Notes under the pieces: generated by a model
Databases searched by the model: none
What the model saw: the letters and a program-made list of their open reading frames with translations, nothing else
What the model was told of the DNA's origin: nothing
Source: SUG1106 sp964651095
GTDB lineage: Bacteria > Bacillota > Clostridia > Peptostreptococcales > Anaerovoracaceae
DNA length: 7,662 bases
NCBI GenBank assembly: GCA_964651095.1
Contig: CAZYWO010000098.1
Span: 1-7,662, forward strand
Direction of reading: 5' to 3'
In this document: in pieces, positions 7,042 through 7,662 of the stretch
Numbering within the stretch: the first letter of the stretch is position 1
Layout: each line of letters begins with the position of its first letter
Position numbers and translations under genes: made by a program

Positions 7042-7070
7042 AAGAAAAACACCTACCATAACGGTAAGTG
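7042..7070 (-). terminator. Rho-independent terminator after the right-edge zinc-ribbon gene
   Basis: The minus strand reads CACTTACC (7070-7063), a 5-nt loop GTTAT, GGTAGGTG (7057-7050; one G-U pair) and a T-rich tail TTTTTCTT (7049-7042). The stem can be lengthened at its base by G-U and A-U pairs from AAAGG. It lies about 43 nt after the stop of the upstream gene and about 30 nt before the endonuclease ATG, so it should cut the endonuclease off from that transcript unless read through. Confidence 0.8.
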
Positions 7071-7081
7071 CCTTTCGTGTA

Positions 7082-7108
7082 ATCATATTTACGAATCTAC
7101 AATGTCAA
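7082..7108 (-). promoter_or_regulatory. Weak candidate promoter upstream of the endonuclease gene
   Basis: The minus strand has a perfect TTGACA (7108-7103), then a 15-nt spacer and TATGAT (7087-7082; five of six to TATAAT). The spacer is two bases shorter than ideal. A transcript would start near 7075, directly at the base of the terminator hairpin at 7070-7042, so either the hairpin acts as a leader structure or attenuator, or this promoter match is chance. Confidence 0.25.
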
Positions 7109-7113
7109 TTTAC

Positions 7114-7662
7114 TTAAAAAAATATCACGAACAAAATATAAAGAATTATCAGCAAAGGAATTAAAGCCAATAAAAGCAAGGCCAAAGAAAAACCGCCAAA
7201 AAACAAATCCCCTATTCCAGAGAACAAATTTCCAGATGCTTCTTTTATCTTATCCTCAAAATCAGGCTCGTAACCCTCAATATATTCCCCGTTTTCGTCT
7301 ACATAGTAATCTTCCAGCCTTTTCTTTATTTTTCTTGAACCGCAATAAGGACATTTATTAAAATCCTCATTATATGACTGCCTTTGATGGTTGTATGTGA
7401 TTGCCCTCTGCAAATTATTCCCTGTCAACACGGAATAAGAACTTCCTAAATCATTCCAACGCCCTCTTTTGTTCCTTTTCATGTCAACATTATTATATGA
7501 AAACTTTTTTCCGCAATTCATACATTTACAGGCATATTCGTGTATATGGATTGCTTTCTCAAAATATCGCGGCTCTTCCTCTTCTTCGTCATCTTCTTCC
7601 AGTTCCTCATCTTCCGTCATGTCCTTTAAATTCATCCTACAGTATCTGCAAAAATTATCATC
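7114..7662 (-). CDS. Zinc-ribbon protein with C-terminal membrane anchor, 5' end outside the window
   Basis: The first in-window ATG is at 7635 (173 residues from there), but the frame is open to the window edge and the nine codons before it read DDNFCRYCR. That is the second knuckle of a CxxC zinc ribbon, so the true start lies beyond 7662. The ATG at 7635 also lacks a well-spaced ribosome site. Numbering from that ATG: residues 8-21 are almost all Glu/Asp; Cys36, Cys38 and Cys41 (CKCMNCG) with Cys95 and Cys98 (KCPYCG) form a split ribbon with a 50-residue insert; residues about 144-173 are a long hydrophobic segment running to the C-terminus, consistent with a tail anchor that leaves the ribbons in the cytoplasm. 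I do not recognise a named family. The arrangement resembles the split ribbon of the 171-residue protein on the far side of the tape measure gene. A terminator follows at 7070-7042. Confidence 0.88.
   Translation of the reverse strand, partial: DDNFCRYCRMNLKDMTEDEELEEDDEEEEEPRYFEKAIHIHEYACKCMNCGKKFSYNNVDMKRNKRGRWNDLGSSYSVLTGNNLQRAITYNHQRQSYNEDFNKCPYCGSRKIKKRLEDYYVDENGEYIEGYEPDFEDKIKEASGNLFSGIGDLFFGGFSLALLLLALIPLLIILYILFVIFF

Noticed and set aside
6072..7070. Shared GGCACTT-CC sequence in both terminators as insertion-derived terminal repeats
   Set aside because: Only about nine bases are shared, with a gap, and each copy sits in a different part of its hairpin; similarity at this level is expected by chance between stem sequences.
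6060..7113. Group I or group II intron carrying the endonuclease
   Set aside because: The flanking genes end and begin cleanly around the cassette, no split exon is visible, and simple terminators rather than intron core structure flank it.
6889..7164. 91-codon plus-strand ORF across the start of the endonuclease gene
   Set aside because: It runs antisense through the conserved GIY-YIG catalytic region and through a terminator hairpin, and has no recognisable domain.

Overview
This window looks like part of the tail region of a siphophage, or more likely a prophage, of a low-to-moderate GC Firmicute. The best guess is a gut clostridium of the Lachnospiraceae type. That guess rests on the style of the tape measure protein, the many small zinc-ribbon proteins and the AT-leaning codon use; no host marker gene is present. 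Every supported gene lies on the minus strand, so transcription runs from right (7662) to left (1).

In transcription order: (a) 7662-7114, the 3' part of a zinc-ribbon protein ending in a C-terminal membrane segment; its reading frame stays open through the right edge, so its start lies outside the window. (b) A rho-independent terminator (7070-7042), then a free-standing GIY-YIG homing endonuclease with three NUMOD-like DNA-binding repeats (7011-6112), then a second strong terminator (6098-6072). (c) A 1638-residue tail tape measure protein (6048-1132), which sets tail length. Near its C-terminus is a tryptophan-rich array of about 43-residue repeats, two of them almost identical in DNA. (d) A clear SigA-type promoter with an extended -10 box starts 4 bp after the tape measure stop codon and points into a second small operon. 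This operon encodes a three-ribbon zinc protein (1067-552), a membrane-hairpin protein (528-67) and possibly a 32-residue overlapping small protein (113-15).

The layout is unusual. A tape measure gene is normally preceded by tail assembly chaperones and followed by the distal tail protein. Here small zinc-ribbon and membrane proteins sit on both sides, one group has its own promoter, and a selfish endonuclease cassette lies immediately upstream. The most interesting reading is that the tape measure gene is bracketed by independently expressed accessory ('moron'-like) genes. Known membrane proteins that block superinfection (HK97 gp15, TP-J34 Ltp) act through the tape measure protein, so a role in superinfection exclusion or in tail assembly control is a reasonable but unproven hypothesis.

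No tRNA, rRNA, CRISPR array, insertion sequence, origin or attachment site was seen. No gene-free stretch exceeds about 105 bases. The plus strand holds no ORF that looks real.
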